This document shows, piece after piece, positions 1 through 7,510 of a DNA stretch of 63,233 nt. Each line of letters starts with the position of its first letter. The stretch's first letter is position 1. A model generated the notes under the pieces. That model made no database searches and was not told the origin of the DNA. It worked only from the letters and a program-made list of their open reading frames with translations. The position numbers were made by a program, and so were the translations under genes. Origin of the DNA: Lentilactobacillus senioris (GTDB lineage: Bacteria > Bacillota > Bacilli > Lactobacillales > Lactobacillaceae); assembly GCF_026798195.1 (NCBI RefSeq), contig NZ_JAPQEZ010000005.1:29034-92266 (forward strand), written 5' to 3'.

Positions 1-173
1 GATTTGCAATATACCCGTATACCCAAATTTTGCTGTTACTTGAGTATAGGAGGCATTATTTTCAATTGCCCATGGGGTAGTTTTAATTCTAAATCTAGCC
101 AATATTTTTGAGCAATTCCTTTAACTTTAGGGGTATAGCACAGATGAAGGATGGCTTTTTGTCTACATTAAAA
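1..173 (-). pseudogene. Possible decayed or partial gene at window edge
   Basis: On the minus strand the frame through positions 120-1 is open for 40 codons to the window edge and reads like protein (ARFRIKTTPWAIENNASYTQ and onward), but has no ATG and no ribosome binding site. A second frame upstream of it (YTPKVKGIAQKYWLDLELK, about positions 70-135) also looks protein-like. Together they suggest one gene with a frame break near position 90, or chance. No family was recognised. The rest of the stretch shows nothing else. Confidence 0.25.
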
Positions 174-743
174 TTATTTAAGGTTGACGCTGATGTCTTT
201 GTGCCATTTTATTTCTGGTGAAAACCAATCGGAAATCCACAGATTTAACCGTAAGTTAGTCTTGCCCAGTTTGCCGGTCTTGGCTTTAGAAACTTCCCAA
301 CGACTGTGATCGTAGGTTCGGGTACGACCGCCACCACCAGCGACCGAGCTTGGAAAAGTTTGGAAACTATCGGAATACTTGAAGTTAGCTTTCTTTGCCT
401 TGCCTTTAGTGAAATGGTATATGGGGAGTTTAGAACCACCGTATTTGTCTATATCTATTAAATATTTATCATTCGTATTTTTGATAGAAAGATCTACTTT
501 TACCCAGGTTTGGTATTTACTCTTTGCCTTGCTGACATGATAGACGTAAATTTTTTTGAGTTTAAGATAGCCAGAGTGTGGGGTTTTGTAAGTTTTGTTA
601 ATTTTGTAGGTCTGAACGCTTTGGTAGGTCTTGTGTTTATTGTTAGCGTATGTAAATGACTTTGCCGACGTTCCTTTGGCTCCTGTGCCTAATACTAATA
701 ACGCCATGAACAACGCTAAACTAAACCGAATTATTTTCTTCAT
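174..743 (-). CDS. Small secreted protein, function unknown
   Basis: This 189-residue protein begins with a typical signal peptide (MKKIIRFSLALFMALLVLG, cleavage near SAK-SF). The mature part is basic and rich in Lys, Tyr and Thr, with no motif I recognise. The ATG at 743 is chosen because GGAGG lies 10 nt upstream; an upstream in-frame ATG at 773 lacks such a site. It resembles in style three other small secreted proteins in this window (6881-7337, 15654-16073, 53423-53899). Secretion is well supported; the role is unknown. Confidence 0.75.
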   Translation of the reverse strand: MKKIIRFSLALFMALLVLGTGAKGTSAKSFTYANNKHKTYQSVQTYKINKTYKTPHSGYLKLKKIYVYHVSKAKSKYQTWVKVDLSIKNTNDKYLIDIDKYGGSKLPIYHFTKGKAKKANFKYSDSFQTFPSSVAGGGGRTRTYDHSRWEVSKAKTGKLGKTNLRLNLWISDWFSPEIKWHKDISVNLK

Positions 744-886
744 TTTCCTAATTCCTCCAATATGGCTAACCATGAGCCGATTTGATTACGTAACTAGAAT
801 ACCAACCGACCGTGACATTATGTGTCGTTTGAAGGTAAATGGGAAAAATAAATCAGAATTTTTTAAAGGAGAGTAGATCTAGCTAG

Positions 887-977
887 TTATCAACATTTTT
901 GTGGATAAAAGGGAGCATTTAAGCTGGTCGACAGTTGTCCACAGGTGGATAAATATCAATCTTGGTAGTTATCCAAA
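887..977. promoter_or_regulatory. Cluster of DnaA-box-like sites
   Basis: Five 9-mers match TTATCCACA with zero or one mismatch: TTATCAACA at 887-895, TGTGGATAA (perfect, reverse) at 900-908, TTGTCCACA at 935-943, GGTGGATAA (reverse) at 944-952, and TTATCCAAA at 969-977. The third and fourth abut as an inverted pair. No dnaA or dnaN gene is nearby, so this may be a DnaA-binding or titration site rather than oriC. Binding is inferred from the motif only. Confidence 0.5.
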
Positions 978-1054
978 GGATGAAGACATCATCAGCCTTG
1001 AAATGGCTACTGGTGGTACAACTTCGATGACAAGTTGAACGTGGTATCAAAGAC

Positions 1055-1121
1055 TAAGCTTGACTAATTAAATTGATTAAAGTAAAAGAGACCTTCTCGA
1101 TGTGAGAGGGTCTTTTTTACT
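1055..1121 (+). terminator. AT-rich repeat with intrinsic terminator, copy A
   Basis: The left arm AAGAGACCTTCTC (1086-1098) pairs with GAGAGGGTCTCTT (1104-1116) around GATGT and is followed by a T run. It is preceded by GCTTGACTAATTAAATTGAT. Related copies occur at 1810-1844 and 3353-3385, and the AT-rich leader recurs near 6766. Confidence 0.8.
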
Positions 1122-1194
1122 GAATATAAGTGAAATTGGATTTGTTAGCCTGATTATAAGGTGGTGAGGCCAAAAATTAAAGAAGTCAAAATTA

Positions 1195-1389
1195 CTAAGA
1201 AGTGGGATGAAATAGCGTATCCACCGTTGTTTCTAACCGTTGCGCTAAACTAAACGCCAATTTTAAGGTTGGATCATACTTGTCATTTTCAATGGCATTA
1301 ATAGTTTGGCGACTGACGTTACAGAGTTTGGCCAGTGTATCTTGAGAAATACCAGCCTGTTTACGTAAAATACGAATTTGATTTTGCAA
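1195..1389 (-). CDS. XRE-family helix-turn-helix regulator
   Basis: This 64-residue protein is almost entirely a Cro/CI-type HTH (ISQDTLAKLCNVSRQTINAI), followed by the DP.L.LA...L....TLF tail typical of small YozG-like regulators. It starts at TTG 1389, two bases after the stop of the upstream membrane-protein gene, so the two are an operon read leftward. The role is probably an autorepressor acting on the palindrome at 1755-1774. Identity as a DNA-binding protein is firm; the target is inferred. Confidence 0.9.
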   Translation of the reverse strand: MQNQIRILRKQAGISQDTLAKLCNVSRQTINAIENDKYDPTLKLAFSLAQRLETTVDTLFHPTS

Positions 1390-1391
1390 TG

Positions 1392-1694
1392 TTAATCACC
1401 AAATTTTTTAGAAGCATTATGTAATTCCAGTAAAAAGATAACGGCGCTAGTCAATAACAAATGAAAGGGTTTCAAGTTATTAGGGGTCTTATTGAGAAAA
1501 ATACTAATAATTTGCCCAATAAAGTCTAGAACCAGTAATCCAATGATAATGTAAAAAGTTTTGGCCGAAGCCGTCATGACAATTTGTTTGCGGCGTTCAT
1601 CACCCTGTTTACTGATGGTTCGAAACATAGCGATGATGGCACCAAACGAAACGATTAAAAAAAGGAATACAAAAATTAGAATAGCGATTTCCAT
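1392..1694 (-). CDS. Small three-helix membrane protein paired with XRE regulator
   Basis: This 100-residue protein has an N-terminal transmembrane helix (residues about 3-23), a cytoplasmic stretch with GDERRKQIVMTA, and two more hydrophobic helices (about 46-65 and 75-92). The helix-GDER-helix layout resembles DUF2178/DUF3796-type proteins that commonly pair with a downstream XRE regulator. It is the first gene of the pair and has a near-consensus promoter. The molecular role is unknown. Confidence 0.75.
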   Translation of the reverse strand: MEIAILIFVFLFLIVSFGAIIAMFRTISKQGDERRKQIVMTASAKTFYIIIGLLVLDFIGQIISIFLNKTPNNLKPFHLLLTSAVIFLLELHNASKKFGD

Positions 1695-1732
1695 AATATA
1701 ATCTCCAAATGTAAAAAGTATTTGACTATTAG

Positions 1733-1774
1733 AGTATAGGAAATTAAATTATTAATGTCAAATAAGTTTGACAT
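1733..1774 (-). promoter_or_regulatory. Promoter with overlapping palindromic operator
   Basis: On the minus strand TTGACA (1761-1756) and TATACT (1738-1733) are separated by 17 bp, a near-consensus sigma-A promoter for the membrane-protein/XRE pair. A perfect inverted repeat, ATGTCAAATAAGTTTGACAT (1755-1774, 8-bp arms), covers the -35 box. A further TTTGAC half-site lies at 1721-1726. The location fits autorepression by the XRE protein. Confidence 0.75.
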
Positions 1775-1809
1775 ATTTTAGAGTAACCAAAGCATATAAA
1801 ATTTAATGA

Positions 1810-1844
1810 AAGAGACCGTCTCGATGTGAGAGGGTCTCTTTTTT
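1810..1844 (+). terminator. Repeated intrinsic terminator, copy B
   Basis: AAGAGACCGTCTC (1810-1822) pairs with GAGAGGGTCTCTT (1828-1840) around GATGT, followed by T's. It is nearly identical to copy A. The DNA to its right (to about 1960) is homologous to that right of copy C, indicating a segment duplication. Confidence 0.8.
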
Positions 1845-1868
1845 GGTGATGATGGCTGTGGATAACAT

Positions 1869-1960
1869 TTATTTAGTTTGCTGTTCTGCCTGCTTAACCA
1901 TGACGTTATAGAGTTGATCTAAGTAACGTTTCAATTCTGACCCGTACTGAAAACGAGTAT
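1869..1960 (-). pseudogene. Duplicated 3' end of the 3412-3913 gene
   Basis: The last 30 or so codons (RFQYGSELKRYLDQLYNVMV..QAEQQTK) match the end of the gene at 3412-3913 (RFQQAQDLKHYLDQLYTIMV..QAEQQNK). Upstream of this the reading frame (to 2060) is unrelated, so only the 3' tail and its terminator survive. This is best read as a remnant of a duplicated segment. Confidence 0.7.
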
Positions 1961-2158
1961 TTATATTATTAACAGGGGACTGAAATATTAAGATCATCAG
2001 TAGTGATCCTATTAGTTCTATAATATTTTTGTTTATATTTATGTCTATTACTTTCCTCATTTCTTATTGCTATTACTATTTGATATTATTTGTGATACAA
2101 TTATAATTAAATTGTAAAGTAAAAAATACTTCTAAATAAAGAAATGGAGAGGTTTATT

Positions 2159-3201
2159 ATGCAAAGCAAGAAATTAAAAATTTTTGCTCAGATTATCACT
2201 ACTATGGCTACTCTAGTATTAGCTACTACTGGCAACAATATGTCACACCTGAAGATGTAAACGCTGCCACCGGTAAGAAGACTCTTAGTCAAAAGAAGAT
2301 TAACAACACTCATGCTCATATTTTTAAAGGGGTTATGTATACTAACCTTAAATTAAATAAGGTTGCTCATAATACTAAGAACTACAAGACTACGCCTTTC
2401 TATGTGAAGAAGGAAGCTACTGTTAAATTGTCTAATGGTAAGAAGGTTGTAGAACAATATATCCAATCAAAGACTAAGAGTGGTTCTATCAAGGGCTGGA
2501 TTTATAAAGGTAATGTTAAAAAATACTTCCCTCAAACTTACTCATCGGCTACTTTCCGTAAATATGGTTTAGCTCAAGGTTATCACGACAAAGCTGCTTT
2601 GAAATATTCTGATTGGAGTCGTGATGGAATATACCTACATAAAGGACCTACCTCTCTTGAAAAACATCTAAAGGGGTCAGATATTACTTTTAAAGATGGT
2701 AAACTTTACATGGAAAATATTGATCCTCAAGCTTTTCCTGGAATGAATGGTAAATATGCTTATCTAAAAAATGGTCATCGGGCATATTTAGGAAATCTGC
2801 ATATACCAGATAAAAAATTAGGAGCTGGGGCTGTTGAATGGATTCCAGGAATTTATAAATTATCAGACAATTTTACTAATAACATTAAACATTGGAAGTT
2901 ATTCTTTGTTAATGAAAAACTAATTGCTGATCAACCATATAGCGATGTTTGGGGTGATGCAGGCCGATACCGGTTAGCCAATAAGAAGGGATATGTAAAT
3001 GGTAGTCGGTTAACCGATTATCCTTCTGTAAAAGGGGATGTATTGAATACATCATTAGGAGTTTTATACAATGCCTCAATGTGGTGGAACACCCAAACAG
3101 CTCAAGTTAGTATGAAAAAACACATTATTTTACAACAATTACCAAAGAATGACCCTATGGAAAAAATTGTAAATAATTCTGATGGACTTAATCTAAATTA
3201 A
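2159..3201 (+). pseudogene. Secreted SH3-like domain protein, frameshifted after signal peptide
   Basis: An ATG at 2159 with GGAGAGG upstream begins a signal peptide (MQSKKLKIFAQIITTMATLV). That frame stops at about 2260. The mature protein (VTPEDVNAATGKKTLSQ, then open to 3201) continues in the +2 frame, implying a single-base deletion near 2240. The mature region carries an SH3/GW-like wall-binding segment (about 2430-2540, SGSIKGWIYKGNVKKYF) and a longer domain I do not recognise. Without the frameshift it would be about 347 residues. The break may be a real null mutation or a sequencing error. Confidence 0.7.
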
Positions 3202-3352
3202 TAAATCTTCGTTATTTCGTTTAAAATTATTTCATCAGCATCGATCGTCATCACGGTGGAAAACAAAACGATAGTTTTTACGATTGAGAACTATATTATT
3301 AACTAACGTTTGCTGAATGTTAATATAAGTTTAATTAATTAAATCATTAGAA

Positions 3353-3385
3353 AAGAGACTTTCTCAATGTGAGAAAGTCTCTTTT
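3353..3385 (+). terminator. Repeated intrinsic terminator, copy C
   Basis: AAGAGACTTTCTC (3353-3365) pairs perfectly with GAGAAAGTCTCTT (3371-3383) around AATGT, then T's. Relative to copies A and B two stem pairs have changed on both strands, so the helix is conserved although the bases are not. Confidence 0.8.
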
Positions 3386-3411
3386 CTGATAATTATGGCT
3401 GCAAATAGTCT

Positions 3412-3913
3412 TTATTTATTTTGCTGTTCCGCTTGATTAACCATGATTGTGTATAGTTGATCCAAGTAGTGTTTCAAATCTTGAGCTTGCTGAAAACGGG
3501 AACAAAGCTGTTCCGAATTTAAACAAAAGGCCGCAATATCCTTTTGTTTCTTGCCCGGCACGGGGTAGTCCATGACCACTAGTTCGTCATTATCGAAAAA
3601 CATGGTGTCGTCCTTATAGATGATAGGCTTATTAAAAACGTCTTCGATGCCGTTTAAGAAGGATTGGTTGAACTTAGTATAAGTTACCAACCGGATGCAG
3701 ATTGTAGCCGCCATAAACCGCACCATCGTCGAACTCGACAAGTAGGAGTTGTTGCCCGCGTGATTTTCGTTCAGACAAAAAGCTGGTAAAGCTAATCGAA
3801 TCATTGGCGTTGCTGGTATAAATGGGCTGGGCCGGCCAAGTGAGGGTGACTTCCTCTGCTGCGTTGGTCATTGATGCTTGGCGCTCTTTTCGTTTCCGGG
3901 ATCCTTTTCCCAT
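3412..3913 (-). pseudogene. Unknown cytoplasmic protein, frameshifted
   Basis: The start is ATG 3913 (MGKGSRKRKERQASM), with GAGAGG 9 nt upstream. The frame reads to a stop at 3674, while the +1 frame from about 3700 continues (TKFNQSFLNGIEDVFNKPII) to 3412. Removing one T near 3682 would give a continuous protein of about 165 residues (GNYTKFNQSF). The N-terminus is Lys/Arg-rich, the middle has LLLVEFDDG, and the C-terminus is helical. No family was recognised. A duplicate of its 3' end sits at 1869-1960. Confidence 0.65.
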
Positions 3914-4070
3914 GATAATCATCCTCTCAGAATTAATAACTCACCATTGAGTGTAAACTATTCAACTAGGCAACTCAAATATCATTGTGCTCCTTGCCAA
4001 AACTCCGATCAGAGGTTAATTTAAGGATGAGAAATAGTATCTTAAATAAAAAAACGGTAGGAGAATTAAA

Positions 4071-4652
4071 ATGACAGATGCAGAAATTTTTGCGGCAATT
4101 CAGGCCGATCCCCAAAACGCAGAATATACTTCCCAAAATATCCCACCCATTTATCAAGTTGATCCCCAAGCAGAAATATTGATTATCAGTCAGGCGCCGA
4201 GTAAAAAGGTGCAAGAGACCCAAATTTTTTGGAACGATCAAAGTGGCGACCGATTACGCCAATGGATGAATCTCAGTCGCGAAGAGTTTTATCAAACCAA
4301 TAAGATTGCCGTTTTGCCGCTAGATTTTTACTTCCCGGGAAAGGGGATCCATGGTGATTTACCGCCAAGAAAAGGCTTTGCCGAAAAATGGCATGCTCCC
4401 TTGTTAGAGCTGATGCCTAACGTTAAGCTCACTTTATTAATCGGTGCTTACGCCCAAAAATTTTACTTGCAAAAGCGGGCGCAAAAAAACCTCACCGAAA
4501 CGGTCCGCCATTATCAAGAATACTTACCGCAATATTTTCCCATCGTGCATCCTTCTCCACTAAATTACGGGTGGTTTAAGAAAAATCCGTGGTTTGAAGC
4601 ACAGGTAGTGCCGGATTTGCAACGGCGAGTAGCTGAGATTATGGAGAAATAG
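4071..4652 (+). CDS. Uracil-DNA glycosylase superfamily protein
   Basis: This 193-residue protein has the shape of the UDG superfamily: an N-terminal IISQAPSKK segment in the place of motif A, an LPLDFYFPGKG segment, and a C-terminal HPSPLNYGWFKKNPWFE matching the His-Pro-Ser-Pro-Leu-Asn DNA-intercalation motif. UDGs excise uracil from DNA as the first step of base excision repair. AGGAG lies 8 nt before the ATG. The subfamily is uncertain; a second family member with different motifs is at 34744-35361. Confidence 0.8.
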   Translation: MTDAEIFAAIQADPQNAEYTSQNIPPIYQVDPQAEILIISQAPSKKVQETQIFWNDQSGDRLRQWMNLSREEFYQTNKIAVLPLDFYFPGKGIHGDLPPRKGFAEKWHAPLLELMPNVKLTLLIGAYAQKFYLQKRAQKNLTETVRHYQEYLPQYFPIVHPSPLNYGWFKKNPWFEAQVVPDLQRRVAEIMEK

Positions 4653-4802
4653 GGTGGTGTGCCCTAACAAACCAATTAGTAACTATTGGTAAATTTCGTA
4701 ATCACTTGAAACGCTAATAGGACTATGTTAATTTCAATGCATAACTGGTAATTGCAGGCGATACCGGATAAAACATTGCCGTTGAAATGGAAAGGATTAT
4801 CT

Positions 4803-5471
4803 ATGCGTATTAACGTCTTGCAACACACCCCGAGTGAAGGCCCCGGAGCTATTCAAGAATGGGCCACCCTGCATCAACACGAAATGTTTGTTTACCATCC
4901 TTATCAGTTTTGCATTTTACCCCGGGCCACGGAAACTGATCTATTGATCATTTTAGGTGGACCGATGAGTCCCAATGATGATTTGGAGTGGATTAAACAA
5001 GAACGCGAGTTGATTCACCAGCTGTTACAACAGCACAAGCCCATCTTCGGCGCTTGCTATGGGGCCCAACAAATTACTAAGGTTTTAAGCTGCGAAGTTT
5101 TGACTGCTCCCCACAAAGAAGTGGGGTGGGCACCAGTGTATCGACAAAATGATATGATTCCAGGATTACCAGAGCAATTAATCGTTTTGCATTGGCACGA
5201 AGAAATGTTTCAAATTCCACGAGGAGCAGAATTGCTATTTAGTAGTGATTTAGTTGCTAATCAAGGATTTTGCTACAATGGTAACGTGGTGGGCTTACAA
5301 TTTCATTTAGAACCACAACTAATGGACGTTCGCACTATGACCATCAATGACGGTGACTATGCCGATGTTAATAACGATTTGCACCAAACGGCAACTGAAA
5401 TTGCTGAAAAAACCGTCCCGGTGGCAAATAAGGCAGCGTTCTTTACGATTTTAGATTATATCGTGAGCTAA
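4803..5471 (+). CDS. Class I glutamine amidotransferase-like protein
   Basis: This 222-residue protein has a GuaA-like type 1 amidotransferase fold: LGGPMSPND, the nucleophile elbow FGACYGAQQI (Cys about residue 81) and the catalytic-His segment GLQFHLEP. Stand-alone members hydrolyse glutamine or act on unknown amide substrates; the substrate here is not evident. The ATG at 4803 is chosen over 4752 because AAAGGA precedes it and homologous sequence begins at RINVLQH. It appears monocistronic and ends before the strong hairpin at 5520-5553. Confidence 0.85.
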   Translation: MRINVLQHTPSEGPGAIQEWATLHQHEMFVYHPYQFCILPRATETDLLIILGGPMSPNDDLEWIKQERELIHQLLQQHKPIFGACYGAQQITKVLSCEVLTAPHKEVGWAPVYRQNDMIPGLPEQLIVLHWHEEMFQIPRGAELLFSSDLVANQGFCYNGNVVGLQFHLEPQLMDVRTMTINDGDYADVNNDLHQTATEIAEKTVPVANKAAFFTILDYIVS

Positions 5472-5519
5472 TTTCGCTGATATTAACTGATTTAAAAACA
5501 ATTGAGACTATAAACTTAA

Positions 5520-5553
5520 GAGGCCAGCTCATCATGAGCTGGCCTCTTTTTTT
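5520..5553 (+). terminator. Strong intrinsic terminator
   Basis: A perfect 12-bp stem (GAGGCCAGCTCA / TGAGCTGGCCTC, 5520-5531 and 5535-5546) with a TCA loop is followed by seven T's. It serves the amidotransferase gene and may also end the converging TetR gene. Confidence 0.9.
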
Positions 5554-5561
5554 ATCTATCG

Positions 5562-6182
5562 CTATTTAATATCCTTTTCAATCAATCCATAAGGCGAGAA
5601 GAAGCGCGACACTAAAATAATTTGGGTGATTTCTTGAGGGGATCTGGGCTGCTCTTCTTGCAACCAGATATTAATAATATCCACTAGACTTTGAACAATA
5701 ATGGCTTCGGCGTAATTAGTTGGAATCCGTAAATGGTAACGCTGCAGTACCTTATCGAGTCCTAAGTAGTTTTGGAGTAATTTGGTAATTTTTCCGGGCA
5801 GGTATGGGTCCCCTTCCGGACTAAGGAGGGCTTTGATAAGTGCAAAATTTTGGGAGATTAGCAGGCAAATTTCGTAAATCGCCTGTTCCAGTGGTTGTCG
5901 TTGTTGCGGATTATCAATAACTAGGCCGACTGGACCGGCCAAGTGGTGGTCTAAAATATGTTCTATTTGGACTAAAATAGTTGTTTCCAACTGGTTGACT
6001 AGGTCAAATTTGTCTTCGTAGTGCAAGTAAAAAGTACCGCGGTTAATATCAGCAGTTTGACTGAGATCGCTGACGGTAACGTTGGGTAATCCCTTAGTGT
6101 TAATCAAACTAATAAGGGCGGTTTGAATGGCACGCTTGGTGCGAGCCGTTTTGGTTTGGGCCGTTTTGTGATTTTCTACCAT
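5562..6182 (-). CDS. TetR-family transcriptional regulator
   Basis: The 206-residue protein has an N-terminal HTH (TVSDLSQTADINRGTFYLHY at about residues 34-53), the most conserved TetR signature, followed by a helical ligand-binding domain of the DhaS-like (TetR_C_8) type. It probably represses a transporter or its own gene. It is divergent from the MerR gene at 6314. The intergenic region has no obvious ribosome binding site in front of the ATG at 6182, so translation may be leaderless or weak. Confidence 0.9.
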   Translation of the reverse strand: MVENHKTAQTKTARTKRAIQTALISLINTKGLPNVTVSDLSQTADINRGTFYLHYEDKFDLVNQLETTILVQIEHILDHHLAGPVGLVIDNPQQRQPLEQAIYEICLLISQNFALIKALLSPEGDPYLPGKITKLLQNYLGLDKVLQRYHLRIPTNYAEAIIVQSLVDIINIWLQEEQPRSPQEITQIILVSRFFSPYGLIEKDIK

Positions 6183-6280
6183 GAAATCAACACGATGTTA
6201 ATTATAGGGAGGGAATTAAAGCCACTTTGTTATTGTTCATAATTGAGTTCTCCCTGTTTAAAAACTGAGTAGAGTATAAA

Positions 6281-6300
6281 CTATCAAGTGTACTTGATAG
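6281..6300 (+). promoter_or_regulatory. Palindromic MerR operator
   Basis: CTATCAAGTGTACTTGATAG has 8-bp arms (CTATCAAG/CTTGATAG) around TGTA and lies just upstream of the MerR gene's ribosome binding site, next to a TATAAA at 6275-6280. The TCAAGT/ACTTGA half-sites match operators often seen for small lactobacillal MerR regulators. Autoregulation is inferred. Confidence 0.7.
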
Positions 6301-6313
6301 CAAGGAGTTAATT

Positions 6314-6658
6314 ATGAAAACATATTCTGCAGAAGAGACGGCTAACTTAACCGGCATTAGTAAAGCGACGCTAAGATATTATGAAGAAGAAAAAATTATT
6401 GGACCTATTAGGCGAAATACCAATCATTACCGGCGCTATACTGAAGCTGATTTAGAGTGGATTAACGTGATTAAGAGAATTAGAGAGATTGGGGTTCCGG
6501 TCAGGGAATTAAGAGGAGTAACTGAGACGGAGATGAATGAAAGGTTAGAGGGACTGCTAATCTATCAACAGAAGGTTCGTAAGCAGATCCAGCAGTTAAG
6601 ACTAGTTGATGAATTTTTGAAAAATAAAATTGATTATATGAAAAACATTACTAAATAG
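6314..6658 (+). CDS. MerR-family transcriptional regulator
   Basis: This 114-residue protein has a winged-helix MerR domain (SAEETANLTGISKATLRYYE, wing residues YRRYTEADLEWI) followed by a coiled-coil dimerisation helix. There is no C-terminal effector domain and no cysteines for metal binding, so the ligand is unclear; this class often responds to electrophiles or regulates reductase genes. The ATG follows AAGGAG. It appears to stand alone and is followed by an AT-rich repeat and a 22-bp-stem terminator. Confidence 0.9.
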   Translation: MKTYSAEETANLTGISKATLRYYEEEKIIGPIRRNTNHYRRYTEADLEWINVIKRIREIGVPVRELRGVTETEMNERLEGLLIYQQKVRKQIQQLRLVDEFLKNKIDYMKNITK

Positions 6659-6765
6659 AGGCTGTGACTGCGAAGTTATTAGTTTATTTAGAAGATAATA
6701 TTCCTCATTTGGATATGATTGTTTAGAAAAATAGCTAATATTTTGGAGATAATTTTTTCCTAATT

Positions 6766-6830
6766 AAGCTTGACTAATTAAATTAATCAAAAGTAATGAG
6801 ATTGTCTAGACTGTGACATAAGTCTCTAAA
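6766..6830 (+). repeat. Degenerate copy of AT-rich terminator repeat
   Basis: AAGCTTGACTAATTAAATTA here matches the leader of copy A at 1053-1077. The downstream hairpin is degenerate: GAGATTGTC...GACATAAGTCTC pairs only partly. It is a fourth, eroded member of the repeat family. Confidence 0.6.
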
Positions 6831-6882
6831 CAAGAGGGATCCCAGAAAACCAATTTTGTTTTCTGGGATCCCTCTTGTTTTT
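6829..6882 (+). terminator. Very long perfect hairpin terminator
   Basis: A 22-bp perfect inverted repeat (6829-6850 and 6858-6879, core GAGGGATCCC/GGGATCCCTC) with a 7-nt loop is followed by T's. It lies between the MerR gene and the convergent secreted-protein pseudogene and can act on both strands. Confidence 0.9.
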
Positions 6883-7337
6883 AATATTTGTAGTAAGTGG
6901 TATTATTCCATTTATCTTTCGAAGACTGATTGAATTTGATTTTCATTTTTTTACTATTAGTCATACTAATAGTGATGGAATATTTAATGCCACCCTTAGG
7001 AGCATTATTGACTTGATAGCCTACCAATTTATAGTGTTTGTGACCTAGTGACTTATATTTTACCTTAACGGTATAATTAATTAGGATCAGGATAAAAAGC
7101 ACCTTGGTTAGAAAAAGATTTTTTGTAAAAATGAGCATGTGCTCGACTTTTACGAATAATTTTACCGTATTTATATGTTTTTATGCCTGAACGCCACTTA
7201 CCACGTAGTACTTTGGGAACACCATTGTGGTAACTTGCAGCATTAACAGTTTGTGGTGTAGCGACGCTAAAAGCTAATCCTGATGCCACAGTTAGTAGTA
7301 ACGCAATATTCTTAAATGAACTGTTTGGTTTAGTCAT
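6881..7337 (-). pseudogene. Small secreted protein, broken by 4-bp duplication
   Basis: The ATG at 7337 (MTKPNSSFKNIALLLTVASG) begins a signal peptide with cleavage near VNA-AS; the mature part starts HGVPKVLRGKWRSGIKTYKY. The frame stops at 7077-7079, and the remainder (YTVKVKYKSLGHKHYKLVGY to 6881) is in another frame. The junction contains ATTAATTA (7076-7083). Removing one ATTA restores a continuous protein of about 150 residues. It is related in layout to the protein at 53423-53899, which has PVALRGKWATTK. Function is unknown. Confidence 0.75.
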
Positions 7338-7457
7338 TTTTTTACTTCTTTCTGTATTCATTTGGATATGTATTAGTTGTAATGATATCATTATTGTTTA
7401 ATTATTTCGATTTAATATCCATACTGTCATTAATCAAGAAAATAATTCAAAAAATCC

Positions 7458-7488
7458 TTGCAAGTTACGCAACGTCATGGCGTATAAA
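7458..7488 (+). promoter_or_regulatory. MerR-type promoter with 19-bp spacer
   Basis: TTGCAA (7458-7463) and TATAAA (7483-7488) are 19 bp apart, the overlong spacing characteristic of MerR-activated promoters. A dyad TACGC-N9-GCGTA (7466-7470, 7480-7484) fills the spacer. It drives the MerR gene at 7511. Confidence 0.65.
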
Positions 7489-7510
7489 GAAGACCGTGGA
7501 GGTGAAATCA

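Larger units (their letters stand above)
744..1194. other. Gene-free stretch with DnaA-box cluster and terminator
   Basis: No convincing gene lies in these 451 bp. The left part carries the promoter region of the leftward secreted-protein gene. Positions 887-977 hold five DnaA-box-like 9-mers, and 1055-1121 holds a repeated AT-rich element ending in a hairpin terminator. Both are listed separately. Confidence 0.6.

Noticed and set aside
631-876. Rightward ORF opposite the first secreted-protein gene
   Set aside because: It lies antisense to a gene with a good signal peptide and ribosome binding site, and its own translation shows no family or ribosome binding site.
2159-3201. Programmed ribosomal frameshifting in the broken genes
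   Set aside because: No slippery heptamer with a downstream pseudoknot was seen at the junctions; simple indels explain the data better.
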